This document shows, in pieces, positions 1 through 11,375 of a stretch of DNA of 64,000 bases; the first letter of the stretch is position 1, and every line of letters starts with the position of its first letter. Made by a program: the position numbers and the translations under genes. The notes under the pieces are model-generated. The model made no database searches, was not told the origin of the DNA, and saw nothing but the letters and a program-made list of their open reading frames with translations. Location of the stretch: NCBI GenBank assembly GCA_944472155.2, contig OX235273.1, positions 85,430,793 through 85,494,792 on the forward strand. The letters are read 5' to 3'. Source of the stretch: Trichobilharzia szidati. Its lineage: Eukaryota; Platyhelminthes; Trematoda; Strigeidida; Schistosomatidae.

Positions 1-1033
1 CAAAACAGCACTTGGAAATGAAATAAGTCTAGACTTGTTCTTCTTTTATAAAATTCTATCATGGTAATTGTATTTAATAGTAAATTATGTTATACAAATA
101 GAAATTAGTAGATTATCGAACAAATTTAACGAAATGTGCGATAGGGGAAACATATCCAACTAACTTCAAGCGTATTTCAGACAAATCTACCTAGTCAACA
201 GATATTCATTAGAGATATAGATACCATTTACTATTTATTTCTAACAAATGACTATCAACAATAATAGAGAAATACTTCTCTATTCAATGATTGGGCATTA
301 TACATCATAATGAGCCTACATTGTCCAAACAAAAATTTTAGTAGCACTCTTGTGATCACTTTTATTCAGCCCGACAGCAGATATATTCTTATTCATAGAT
401 TTGACTCGAGATATAGGTAATCAATATCTCGAATATTTTACTTTCATAATTGTCAATAATGGGGATCATGATACCTGCCTAGATCTACTTGTAATTTATC
501 AGAAAAGAAAACAACTAATGTTGCATTGATGTCAGTATAATACACTAGGACTCAAATAATATAACTCTCTTTTTAACCTTTGAGTATTGATCACTGAATT
601 GTTTAGCTTTGCAAACAAGTTTCTTTTTAATAGTCTCATACTTTATTTTCTCTCTAAAGTTATTTTCTATTTATTCTGTCCTAATGAATGGTATGTATGA
701 AAAGAGCTTTTTTTCATTAAAATTAACAACTACCGGAGATCTACAGGGAACAGTTGTTTCATTCTACTATATTGAATACATCAGTAGTATAAAGTTAATC
801 AGCCATAATCAATTTAACTAAAGTGAATCACTTGATCAGTTAGTATAATGACTGACAGGGAATTTAAAATTATAACTTGAAAAATGTGTGCATAAAATTG
901 GCATTTTATAAATTGCATATTAATCAGTGAAAAATTCTTTTAGTAATTTCAAAGAGAGTTCTGTTCAAACTAGAATTTACGAAATCATACTAGATTTAAA
1001 AAAACTCACAGAAAAGTGACGATAAAAAGTTAA
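1..1033. other. Gene-free AT-rich stretch
   Basis: I see no coding potential, RNA gene or recognisable repeat here. The one open frame of about 70 codons is low-complexity, rich in F, S, I and L, and resembles no family I know. The stretch ends at the left arm of a TIR element. Confidence 0.5.
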
Positions 1034-1452
1034 TTTGATTGGAGGATTCCATCATGAGCTGACATCGGAGAACCACTGGAAAACCTGGGAGTACTGCACA
1101 GCCAGCTGTTTCGTCCTAGTTTGGGGCTCTTCATCAGTACGCACGCACCGCCAGAGTTCGCAACCAGAACGTTCTGGTTGCAATGCGAGTTCGTAGACCA
1201 TTAAACCACTGGGACCCGATCCAATGACCAGTGCATGAATTCTAACTTCTGCCAATTCATGACACATCGCAACCACTTTGCAATGTTTTCTTCCTTGAGT
1301 TACTGCCTCACCCTCAACCTTCTGTACCCTACTGGTGGGTGCGTAGTATTAAAGAGCCCCAAACGAGGACGAAACGGCTTTCCAGACGTCCAGGTTTTCC
1401 AGTGGTTCTCTAACTGATGTCAGCTAATGATGGAATCCTCCAACCAACCAAA
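1034..1452. mobile_element. Foldback/TIR element, family 1, complete copy
   Basis: About 419 bp. Its two ends are inverted copies of each other over roughly 115 bp: left arm about 1034-1147, right arm about 1333-1452. The terminal motif is (TTTGATT)GGTTGGAGGATT, followed by a stretch containing GAGCTGACATC and AACCACTGGAAAACCTGG. Inside the arms, TTTCGTCCTAGTTTGGGGC is also mirrored. The roughly 190-bp centre holds a degenerate tRNA-like segment on the minus strand (A-box-like CAGTGGTTTAATGG near 1210-1225). There is no transposase, so it is a non-autonomous element. I see no clear target-site duplication. Related copies lie at 7.27, 50.16, 50.55, 54.24 and 58.8 kb. I do not know a published name; a MITE or foldback element is the best description. 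Confidence 0.75.
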
Positions 1453-1740
1453 CAAAATCCTTACAAAACCAATATTTGAAAAAAGTTAATTTGTCTTGTT
1501 GTATATGTTTTATGCATTATGTATCTTAAACATTGATAAAGATATGGTCATGGAGTCTTTCAGATCTTAGTCTAACTTCATCATATCAGTTTTCTGAATT
1601 TTGTGATCAATTTATTTTATAATTTGGTTGGTATATGGATAGACAATCTACTGGTTTTTGACTTGGTATCTAAATGATAAAGTGATTATTGAAAAAATTT
1701 AGATATTCTACATCTGATTTGATAAATCTTCCAGATTTTG

Positions 1741-2480
1741 AATGAAGAAAGAACAAGAGTTTTTGCAGAATATTATGGTACCATCGTTTATTTCGTTGAC
1801 TTCTCATGAGCTGCCACTTACAGCCTAAATAAATTATTACTAAGTTTGAGTACAGACAAGTTTTAACATACTTGCAAATTTTACATGATGTAAGTTGAAA
1901 GGCGGCTCTGGATTTAATGAACAGTGCTTAGAAAATTACGCTTATATAGTTTTTTTGCACAGCAAGTTCAAGTTTAAACAAAGTAAATGTATGCATACAA
2001 TTGTAAAGGAGTTACGTAATAAAGACGAGGGATGCGTAAGACGATGAGTGACTTATAAATTAGTTAACAATGTACTGAGTTCAACTCAAATCATAGAAAC
2101 AAGAGACAAGCAAAATTACTTTGTCAAAGCAGGGAGGTGAAGTTAAAGCCAAAGATTACGTTATCAGATGAAACGGAGAATAAAGAAATCCACTTACCAG
2201 GTGGGCAAGGAAAGACCGATAACTGCTTCTTTCTGAGCACATCAATCGGGTTTCAGGTGTTTGATAAGAATTGCTTCTGGAAGAATGAGGGGAGTTGAGC
2301 TTTTCTGTTTATTGATAATTTTAAAGGATTTTGCGATTTCCCCTGATGACCTGTATATTGGCAATGCCTGGTGATGTTCCCTTGAGACGTAGGCTTTTCG
2401 GTACATGTTCACCTCCGATTTTCTGAATATGTCAAATTCATAAAGGGGAATAAATGCATGAAATCTTTCGGAGTAAGGAC
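1741..2480 (-). mobile_element. Penelope-like element tail (PLE-A), 5'-truncated
   Basis: Read on the minus strand, about 2440-2180 encodes a decayed C-terminus of the PLE GIY-YIG endonuclease: GEHVPKSLRLKGT, then a broken frame ending in a LMCSERSSYRSF-like tail that matches LCVQKEAVI in the copy at 24.6 kb. The rest, down to 1741, is the 3' UTR/LTR-like region. It is clearly alignable with 23765-23977 (shared GCAAAAACTSTTGTTCTT-type sequence). The reverse transcriptase part is missing. The element lies between a TIR element and an RTE copy. The identification rests on motif order and on the shared 3' region, not on a complete domain. Confidence 0.65.
1765..1815 (-). ncRNA. Hammerhead-like ribozyme motif in PLE-A 3' region
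   Basis: Minus-strand order: stem I GGCAG (1811-1815), core CTCATGA in place of CTGATGA (1804-1810), stem II region of 9 nt (1795-1803), GAAA (1791-1794), a hairpin containing ATGGTACCAT (1771-1790), UU at the cleavage position (1769-1770), then CTGC (1765-1768). CTGC pairs with GCAG. PLEs are known to carry hammerhead motifs in their LTR-like regions. Stem II is poor and core residue G5 is changed to C, so this copy is probably inactive. Confidence 0.5.
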
Positions 2481-3800
2481 GTGATGAATAGCATCCAGTT
2501 ATCTTTAGCTTTCGATAATCGTTTAATTTTTCACATTAAACACTCAGTGACCCTCCTTACTTATTTTGTTCTATTTTCAATAAATAGATGACGTTTTGTC
2601 AATGCACATTCAACAAACGAGTTAATTATGGTAAAATGGGTAAATAAAGTGAACATTCTTTGTACCTGATGAAAATCTTCAGAATAAAATAATTGAAAGT
2701 TATCATCCTCAAAATGTTCTCTGAAGGAAATTCAGTCACATTCTGATTTATGATACACCTGGGCGAGGTCTGTTGATTAGCAAAAATATCTAGGCCATCC
2801 TGCAAATTTTCTCTGACTGTCCAACAACAAGGCTTATTCACCTGGATTTGGCTTCTTTTTCTATTTCAGATTCTTTGCATATTATACATCTTAATTATTA
2901 TGTATTCTCTGGTGTCTTTCATTTCTAGATTATCTGAGCTAATGTCATTACTATGACTAGTGAATAGCAATAAGGTTCATTTGACTTATGTTAATGAACA
3001 CAGTATTACACTACAGAACCATTGACAGTCAGCACCAAGAAGCAATGTACAGAAAATCCAACCAATTGTCTAATTCTTAAATCTACCTATTTCCTAAAAT
3101 ATGTCAGTGTACAGTGTTCTAGACAAAAGGATTTATCCTTTCCCAGTGAAAAATCCAGTTCATACAAACTTTCTTACTTTGATCATAGAATAATTTTCTT
3201 TTGATAAAAACCGCACACTGATGCACTATTATTTACTGTTGGCATTTTGATTACAACTTATGTCGCATAATTATATCAAAGCTTTGATACGAAGAACAGG
3301 AAAAGAATTAACAAACATACACTATAATCTGCAAAGAAACAGTTAATGAGAACTACATTTTAGAATAAAGCGACTAATATTATTAATAAAATGTGGAATT
3401 AACTTTATAGGTAGTTCTACCTTGGAATTTCAATAACTTTCAGCTGTAAATTCTTAGCGTTCGTCCTCTAAGAAACATGTTGTAAAAAAGGTCGGTCAAC
3501 AGACACGGAAACAATTTTTCAGTCATTTGGGTGGTTTAACCGACGTATACCTACATTGAAGTGTCTCAGTAGCTCTTATTTTATCACCATTAATGAAATT
3601 AACGACATGTATTGTTTCCCTTTTTCTACGCTTTCGATCTCACATTCGATATTATTACAAATAATATAATGGTCTTTATTTCATTTCTATGTTGTAAACA
3701 AACCTACAATTCCTGCTGTAACTAGACTTTCCACAATATGTCCCATAATTTACTTACATTTCTCAGAAGAACCTGTCTTTCTTCTGACACTGATTCAATT
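2481..3800. other. Gene-free stretch
   Basis: Short open frames only (60-70 codons) on both strands, none with recognisable motifs. No repeat from the families in this window was identified here. Confidence 0.45.
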
Positions 3801-6600
3801 ATATTATTATTGTTCCCTTGGGTTCCGAGTGGAACATAGGGCTTCAACAATACGTCTCCACTTCGTTCTGTATTTCGCCGTTATCTCCAGTTGGGTCCAC
3901 GATTGTCCATAATCCCTCATCTCCTCCTCCAACTCACACGATCTCCTCCATGTCACCCTCACACTGACGACCCACACGTCGCTTCCTATTTGGATTCCAT
4001 TCGAGTAATGGCTTCTTGGCGCATGATGTCATTCGGCGGCCTCCTCAACGTATGCCCGATCTATCCATCTTCATTTACTCCTACATATTTGTTGAGTGAT
4101 CGGCTCTTGCTTGTTGGTTTGTTCTCAGCCAGAGTTTCTTCTGACTAATTCTTTCTGACCAACCAGCCGTCTGATCTTCATTGTAGAGCCAGTGAAGCAG
4201 GAAGCTGTTGATGGAAGTTTGCAGATAGCTGTTGGAAATGCTTTTCGTGACTGACACGCAGTGCGAGTTTCTGACCTCTATGGAAGCACTGACCGACTTC
4301 ACATTTGTGTTGAAGAGAATGCGAATCGTGTTCTTCATGCTGGCTGAGTGGTTGTGGAAGATTTCCGAACTGGTTTCAGGTTGATGAAGGCGTATCTTGC
4401 TTGTGTTTCCGATTCTGGCTGGTTGGCTAGCTTTGACATCTTCATGCGTGTTGTCACGTGTGGTTGAAACGATGCTTCTTGGCTGGATAAGTGAAGAGGG
4501 TAACTTCTTTTACATCTCTCCCGTTGATGGTTGTTGTTGATGTGGCAGTTCATTGGTTATCTTCATCTCCTGCGTCTTCTCTATGTTCACCTGGAATGCT
4601 GTCTTCCTTGCGCACTTCTTCTGTCAGTTTGTTGGTTTGTGCCTGCAAGTTTTCGAGTTGGTGTGACATTAGACATATGTCATCTGAGAGATCCAGATTT
4701 TCCAGAGTCTTCTTATCGGTGATCCAGTGTATTCCTGTCTTCTCACTCCTCACAGTCTGACGCACAATCCAGTCCACCACAATTAAGAATATCACTGGTG
4801 ATAATAGGCGGGCTGCCTTGTCTTACTCCTGTATGCACTTCGAACACCTCACTGAGTTTTTCGTTGTGGTTCACCTTACACATGGCACTGTCATGTAGTC
4901 AGCTGTTAAATGAGGTTGATAAAGACTTGAGCGTTGCACACAGTAGTGTTGAAGTAGTTTCCAAATTACTTCTCGGTCAACGCTGCACTGATGAAGGCCT
5001 TTTCAAAGTTGATGAATATGAGGTGGAGTGAGGTTTAACTGCCATTCTATGCTTTGTTCCGTGATGGCGATGCGTAGAGCTGCAATTTGATCAGCTGATG
5101 ATTTGCCTTTCTTGAGTGCAGTTTGTTTCGGTGGGTGGCGGAGTTCTGTATCCAGTGCATCCTTTATTCCCCTTAGGATGATGCGACTTAGTATTTTATT
5201 TGGCGTAGACAACAGCATTATTCCACACCACTTCTTGAAGAGGCAAGAGTAAGTCATCCTTCTTTGGCAGTTTGAAGAGCTATCCCTTCTTCCAACTACT
5301 AGGCACCTTTCCTTCTTTTCAAACTTTGTGCAGTAATGGCGTGAGCACATCTTCTTCAAACTCTTGGACCGTTTTCAGTGCTTCGGGAGGAATTCCGTCT
5401 GGTCCTGCTCCCTTCCAAGCCTTCAGTAACTTTATCGCATTCAGGATTTCTTCTTTCGTTAGAGGAGTGGTGTCCACTGGTGGTTCTCTGCGCGCTTTAG
5501 GTGCTGGGATTCCTGGGCGAGTTGAAGTTGATGGTCAGCCCATTGTTTGATTTGTTTCTCCTACTTCGTAATCAGGTTTCCTTTAGCATCTTTTATTGGT
5601 TTAATCATATGGGTTGATCTCTTCCCAGAAAAGTAAGTTACCTGGTCATCTGATATAATATCCTGAGGTCTCTTTACCTGCGCCATTCCTGTTCTGATTC
5701 AGTTGCCAGCGTGTCGTAAAATTGTCTTTTGTCTTTCCTAGAAATCTCCATCACCCGTATCTTTATTAATTGCAGTGTACATTGAACTCAGCTTCTTCTC
5801 CTTCTACTGCCCATCTTTTAGTTGAGTCATCTTCTCTTTCACCATTCTCCTCTCCTCGACTAGCTTCCAGGTGCCCGTTCAGAGGTATTCCTTGTCTTGT
5901 CTTTCCTTTTCTTTCCTCCTAAAACTGTTGTACACGCTTCGTTGATCATCACCTTCATTCATATCACTCATGAGGATTATGATGTCACTATTTAATATGT
6001 TGTCCATTACTGTTTGTAGTTGTCTGTAAAAATCTTCCTTCTTCTCCTGTTCCGCGTTGTTTGTAGCACTGTGCGTGGCATTGGATAATTGTGACCTTCC
6101 CGCCTTCTGAGTTAAATCTTGCTGTCAAGATCCTCCATGAGGACATTGGTTCCTACTGCATTAGGGCTTTGGCTGCCAATGGTGACATCATGATAGCCAC
6201 TCACTGCCTTAGTGTGTTTGTGGTTGTCGTCTGGATGACCAGACTGGAGTAGGTCACTGAATCTCCCGTTGAGAATTTTGATAGTCCACATCCATTTCAT
6301 CTGCTCTAGTAGATATCCATCACTTCTGTGCTATATCTCCGCATTTCTTTGGCTACTTGAGCATCCTTTCCAGCCAGCCTCATACATTGGACGACATTCT
6401 ACGTTTTCATACTTTTTTTACTTTGATTGAGAGAAGACAAATTGACTGGCTAACTGGCTTCCCGAAGGCTTTCCCCAACCTGCATCAATTCGCCTCTTCA
6501 ATTCCAGCGAAGAATAAGATTCTTATTTGAAGTTTTTGTATGTTTAAAAAATTTTCTGTGCGCTGAAGTTTTCCTAGCGGTTTGAGAGGTTTAGTGATGG
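3801..6600 (-). mobile_element. RTE-type LINE, antisense copy with internal deletion
   Basis: The left end is the antisense of the RTE 3' tail (TTCCCTTGGGTTCCGAGTGG, compare 13268-13305). The right end matches the antisense of the RTE 5' region at about 10150-10330, so both termini are present. Minus-strand fragments read like the 10-13 kb element: a finger/palm segment near 5050-5420, a decayed palm near 4600-4800, and the C-terminal region up to 3890. The frame is broken by many stops and indels. Relative to the 10-13 kb copy, about 480 bp are missing near 5950, where the GDMNA-like endonuclease motif joins directly to a sequence encoding NE(A/T)C. It cannot encode a working protein. Confidence 0.85.
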
Positions 6601-7271
6601 ATATTAACACTAAAATCCGCATTCGACTCACAAGAAGTATTACGTCAATGGTTAGAAGGCTAATGAATATTCTTGTGACATAGAATAACTTTTATAAATT
6701 CATTTGCATATAGATTTAAGAAGCCTTCACAAATATTTCGTTGAACCACTGATATGATGATTTAAAACTCTCTTTTAAATATATTAGAAACCTTGGTATT
6801 TTAATTTTCAGAGTTAACCACTTTACTATGGTGAATGGGTAAGGATGAAAAACACTTTGTAAACATTTTGACAGTTCATAACACTTAGAATAGGCTGTTG
6901 CATTAACACATGAATATATGCGTTCATTGGTAGAATAACAGACGTGAGGGCATAAAAAATTAATTAGTTTACAGTTATTTTTGTTTTTGAGATGATAATC
7001 ATCACAGTTTTTATCTCTTCAGGCAGCATCGTGAATTTAACAGTTAGTAAAGATACTTTAACATTTTTTATCTTTTTCACAATAAATTCCTCTGACTCTA
7101 AATCAAGATAAATGATGTTCATAGTGATACTTTAGGTGAACTTATTTGTTGGCAGTGCGACACAATTCTCTTGATATCTTCTTTCTTGATTTGTTTGAAG
7201 AACCTTTCTTTAAATGATAATAGTCAATATGAAGCATTTTACGTGTATTAGTTTTTGCAGGGATTTTTTTA
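6601..7271. other. Gene-free stretch
   Basis: AT-rich sequence with no coding or repeat signal that I recognise. Confidence 0.45.
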
Positions 7272-7330
7272 GTTTGATTGGTTGGAGGATTTCAACATGA
7301 GTTGACATCAGTTAGAGAACCATTGGAAAA
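7272..7330 (+). repeat. TIR element family 1, left-arm fragment
   Basis: Begins GTTTGATTGGTTGGAGG and continues through a TTGACATCAGTTAGAGAACC-like stretch to CATTGGAAAA, matching the left arm of the 1.03-kb and 50.16-kb copies. The match stops after about 59 bp. No right arm is seen nearby, so this is a truncated remnant. Confidence 0.75.
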
Positions 7331-7829
7331 TAAATGCATGCAATCTAGTAAAATTCGGTCATAAAGTTCTAAAACACAAGAATGCGTCGTTTAGAAGCCT
7401 TTCGTAGCTGGATTGCCTTTAGTACAATTGATTTGAGTGGTCAGTGGCACTAACTAGGTACATTTTGTCATTATTCCCATAGCATTGAAGAAACTGCATT
7501 TTGTGCAGCTTCTCATCAAGTGTTATTATCTGAACGGTTTCATATTTATCGATTGATACAAGCATATGGATTATAGAGGTGACAAAAAATCTTAATTCCT
7601 ATAAAAATTGAATAGTCGAAACTCCTGACAACTAATGAGTTGGAATGAGTTAGCTGTCCAGTGTTCCTTATTCTTAGCTAGTTCCATTGCTGACGCTAAT
7701 TTGTGACAATATGCCTTGAAAACAGTAATATATTCACAAATTTAAAACAATTAGTTCCCTTTATGAATTTAGGTACAGCAATAAGAAGATGTAATTTGTC
7801 TGAATCGTGTAATGTGAAGTAGTCAGAAC
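7331..7829. other. Gene-free stretch
   Basis: No supported feature. It ends where a PLE coding remnant becomes recognisable. Confidence 0.4.
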
Positions 7830-8610
7830 ACCAAGACCCACTCTACAACTCGCCCCTAAGAAAGACGTGTACATCAAGCTACCCTATATGGGGCATCATA
7901 GCAGCTTGATAACTAGACAAAGACTGAGCGCTGCCGTTATGCAGCTAATATCATAATAATAGAGAATGGAAAGCCAATGTATCTATCTAAGCCCTTCGAA
8001 CATGCGAAAAATGACATCATATCCCACTGTAGTTACCAATTTGAATGTACGTGTGGACACACATACATGGGGAGGACTCATCGATGTCTGCAAGTAAGGG
8101 CTTCAGAGCACATTCCTAAATGGCTCCAGAAACAAATGGAATCTTCAGAACCTATTAATGGTGAGAACAGGAGACCTAGCTCTTCTATTGCGAAACATAT
8201 TATAGAGACAGGGCATAAAATTGACGTTAACAGATCTTTTAAACGTATCTATAAAACGTGTTCGGGTAGTATCCCAAAGTTTGTGGAAGCCCTGGCAATT
8301 AGAAAGTTTAAACAATTCGTCATCACATTAAACTTTCCATGGTAAATTTCGTTTTGATACCATAGCAGAAATACTATTACCTCTGCTATTTGGTTTAGTG
8401 GTCTTCATTGTTATTTTGACCTTGAATATGTCCTTTTAACTTGATCTAAGTCTATTTTCTCACCTCTTACCTCTTTATTAATTTCATATATATTCCTATG
8501 ACAAGTCCGTGTGCGATCAGATTGTTCGACATATGTTGGGCAAATACATTACACTATTCAAACAAATTACGTCTTCTTATTGCTTTATTTATATTCACAA
8601 ATCTAACGTA
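7830..8610 (+). mobile_element. Penelope-like element fragment (PLE-B)
   Basis: 5'-truncated PLE. Around 7840-7960 a broken frame reads APKKDVYIKLPYMGH, a typical PLE linker upstream of the endonuclease. The GIY-YIG domain follows, then an untranslated tail to about 8610. The tail block near 8498-8590 (ATGACAAGTnnGTGTGCGAT) recurs at 26.06 kb and twice at 63.6-64.0 kb, which links those pieces to this lineage. No reverse transcriptase remains. Confidence 0.75.
7977..8345 (+). pseudogene. PLE GIY-YIG endonuclease C-terminal fragment
   Basis: Open frame of 122 codons. The nuclease signature is CSYQFECTCGHTYMGRTHRC (about residues 19-38), followed by LQVRASEHIPKW, a GHKIDV segment, and ending in FVITLNFPW, the usual PLE C-terminal type of tail. 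In PLEs this domain cuts target DNA next to the reverse transcriptase. Upstream coding sequence is in another frame, so the ATG at 7977 is only the start of an open stretch, not a real gene start. Confidence 0.75.
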
Positions 8611-10085
8611 CGAAAGTAAATTATTTCTACTAAAAGTTTGGTGCTACTACATAGCCTGGAAAGTAGTAGCGAAAACAGACGAAATGAAATGGGCAGTATG
8701 TCGTCAGTACTTGGTTTTTAGAAGGATAAATATTTCGATAAATTAAAATTTACCAATGCAGTAACAACTATCATGTAGCTCTTAGTTGCTCCGTTTTAAA
8801 AAGTCAGCATGCCAGCTGAAGTCTTCTAATTAAAGATGGAAACCGAAGTTTTGGGTAGACTGTTAACGTTATTGAGATTATTTCGTGTAGTTGCTGTTGT
8901 GCATTATAATTAGTATGATGAGTTGACTAGGCTTAAATTAAAAGCTGATTAGCAGCTGGGTAGTGTATTTTACCGGTAATCCAAAAACAGTTGATGTGAT
9001 CCAAGTCTTCTCAACACTAATTATCATCACCACTCTATTGAATTACAATTCCCATTTAGATACTGTCTTTTGGCAATGGCAACAACTTTCTTTCTATTAG
9101 ATACTTCCTAATAACATTAATTATTATTTTAAGTAACGAAAATATCGTATGCACACAACTATTATAGTCGGTTGTTATTAGGCAAACATCAAAAATGAAA
9201 CAGGAGTTGATATGATTAAAAACAATGATTTCTTCGCAGATAATAACCTTTTTTTTAACAGAATAACATTGTTTTAAATGTCCCAAGAGGACGTTTTAAA
9301 TATTTACTAAATTGTAAAAGCTTTATATGTCCAACATAAAAAAATTTCTTTATGCATAATTCATAGAACCAACTATTGAGTTAATTAATATGCTTCACAT
9401 CATTAGTTATCATATGATGTTTGTTTACTCTTCTGCAAAGTTTTTACTGTAAGCTCAGCTAACATCACTGTGAATTGACTCAGTGTTCACAAAGGATGAA
9501 CTTGAATCACTCAGCACAAGTAAGATTGCCTATCTCTTCTTAATTATACTAAAATGATTATCTGATAAGTTAAATGCCTTTTGTGTTAACTCTGGTACTC
9601 GTAAAGTTAAATGACACTTCAAGTCATTCACCACTCCACCTAAGATTGTTAATGTTAATTCTCTTTATATGTGTATACAAGTAAGTTTAGGAAACCGAAG
9701 TAAAGCACATCAGAAACAAGGTGATAATGGTATTTTGTTAATGAAGTAATTGTTTGACAGTGAGAAAAGTGATTTTAATGCTCAGTTTAATCTGAAGATT
9801 ATTGATAAAACAGAAAAAGAATTGAGTTTGAAATTGTTATGGGAGTATATGATTGAAGGGGTGTGGTTTAAGAGGTGAATTATGAGGATGAAGCATCCTG
9901 ACAACTGCCTCCAACAACCTAAGATTGATCTAGAGTGCACTGCGATAGTAAGTCACCACCCTACAAACCTGACTGACAGTATTCAGTCAACCCGAAGACT
10001 AAGGACTAGACATATGACACTGGCTACTCAATAGTAACCAATTATTGTAAAGCTAAATTCAGAAAAACCTCGCCTAGATTACTAG
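8611..10085. other. Gene-free stretch
   Basis: No open frame with recognisable motifs. The last 200 bp (about 9880-10085) may be the 5' end of the LINE that follows, but I could not place its exact start or a target duplication. Confidence 0.4.
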
Positions 10086-10094
10086 GTCACTAGT

Positions 10095-10182
10095 ATTCTA
10101 GCTGGTCCCAAGCCCGGATAAAGAGGGAGGGTTGGGGCGTGGGGCTAGCAACTCTACCCCCAAAACTTAACCAAATTGCTAC
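10095..10182 (+). repeat. LINE 5'-UTR segment shared with tRNA-derived SINEs
   Basis: This stretch (TAGCTGGT..., AAAGAGGGAGGGTTGGGGCG, GGGGCTAGCAACTCTACCC, TTGCTACTAAGACTTCAACG) aligns without large gaps with the body of the SINE copies at 19.2-19.4, 22.6-22.8 and 47.5-47.7 kb. In the SINEs this segment sits between the tRNA-like head and the RTE 3' tail. Confidence 0.7.
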
Positions 10183-11374
10183 TAAGACTTCAACGCACAA
10201 ATATATTAAAAATTCTAAAAATACAAACAATGACCTTATTTTTCGCTGGAATCGGGGAAGTGAAATGACGCAGGCTGGTGAAAGCCTTCGGGAAGCCAGT
10301 CAGCCGATGTGCCTTTTTTCGATGAAAGCAAAAATAAGGATGGGGACGTGGAATGTTCGTACAATGTACGAAGCTGGGAAGGCTGCTCAGGTAGCCGCAG
10401 AAATGAGGAGATATAAAATAGAAGTGTTGGGAATCTGCGAGAGCAGATGGAACGGATGTGGAAGGAGCCAACTATCAACTGGAGAGACAATAATCTACTC
10501 CGGTCACCCAGAGGACAATCACGAGCGCACCGAGGGAGTAGCCATCATGATGTCACCAACAGCGGCTAAAGCTCTCATGCAGTGGGAACCAATCCCCTCC
10601 AGGATAATGACAGCCAGGTTCAACTCAAAAGGAAAAAAGGTTACAATCATTCAATGCTACGCGCCTACAAACGTCTCAGAACAAGAGAAGAAGGAGGATT
10701 TCTACAGTCAACTACAAACAGTAATGGACAACGTCCCAAAGAGCGATATCAAAATCCTGATGGGTGACATGAATGCGAAACTGGGAGGAGACAATACAGG
10801 AAGAGAACTCACCATGGGTCGTGAGGCCCTCGGTGAAATGAAAGAAAATGGTGAGCTTTTCTCAGACTTCTGAGACTTCAATGATTTGGTTATTGGTGGC
10901 AGTGTGTTCAAACACAAGGATATACACAAGGCGACATGGATTTCACCGGATGGACACACCAAAAACCAGATAGACTTCATTTCAATCTCAAGGAAGTGGA
11001 GACGGAGCCTACTGGACACAAGATCGAGGAGAGGAGCAGATGTGGGTTCAGACGACTATCTAGTACAAGGAACTTTCAAGGTGAAGCTAAAAACCTCGAG
11101 GATAGCTGTGGATAGGCCACAATGCAAGTTCAACACTCAAAGACTGAAGGACACAACCGCAAGGGACATTTTCACTGCAACGGTCAGAGCAAAGCAGGAA
11201 ACACTACGTGGCACCACTGAGGAATCATCGGTGGAAGACCATTGGAACTCTCTGAAGGTGATTTTGAACGAAACGTGTCCAACGGTTTTGGGAAAAAAGA
11301 AGAGACAAGACGAGGAATGGCTCTCAACGGACACTTGGAAGCTAATGGAGGAGAGGAGAATGGTGAAAGAGTAA
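10139..11374 (+). pseudogene. RTE LINE endonuclease (APE-type) region, broken
   Basis: One reading frame interrupted by a TGA at 10871-10873. Motifs in order: GTWNVRTMYEAGKAAQVA (near codons 70-87 of the open stretch), ESRWNG (Mg-binding E), IQCYAPTN, GDMNAKLGG, and a C-terminal block TKNQIDFISISRKWRRS. The domain nicks target DNA to prime reverse transcription. The usual final SDH catalytic motif reads GSDDYLV here (about 11046-11066), so the active-site histidine is replaced by aspartate. The frame is lost after 11374 and coding resumes in another frame. Confidence 0.88.
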
Positions 11375-11375
11375 A

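Noticed and set aside
4081..5550. Several 70-118 codon frames on both strands
   Set aside because: They lie inside the antisense RTE copy; the minus-strand ones are fragments of the LINE ORF and the plus-strand ones are shadows.
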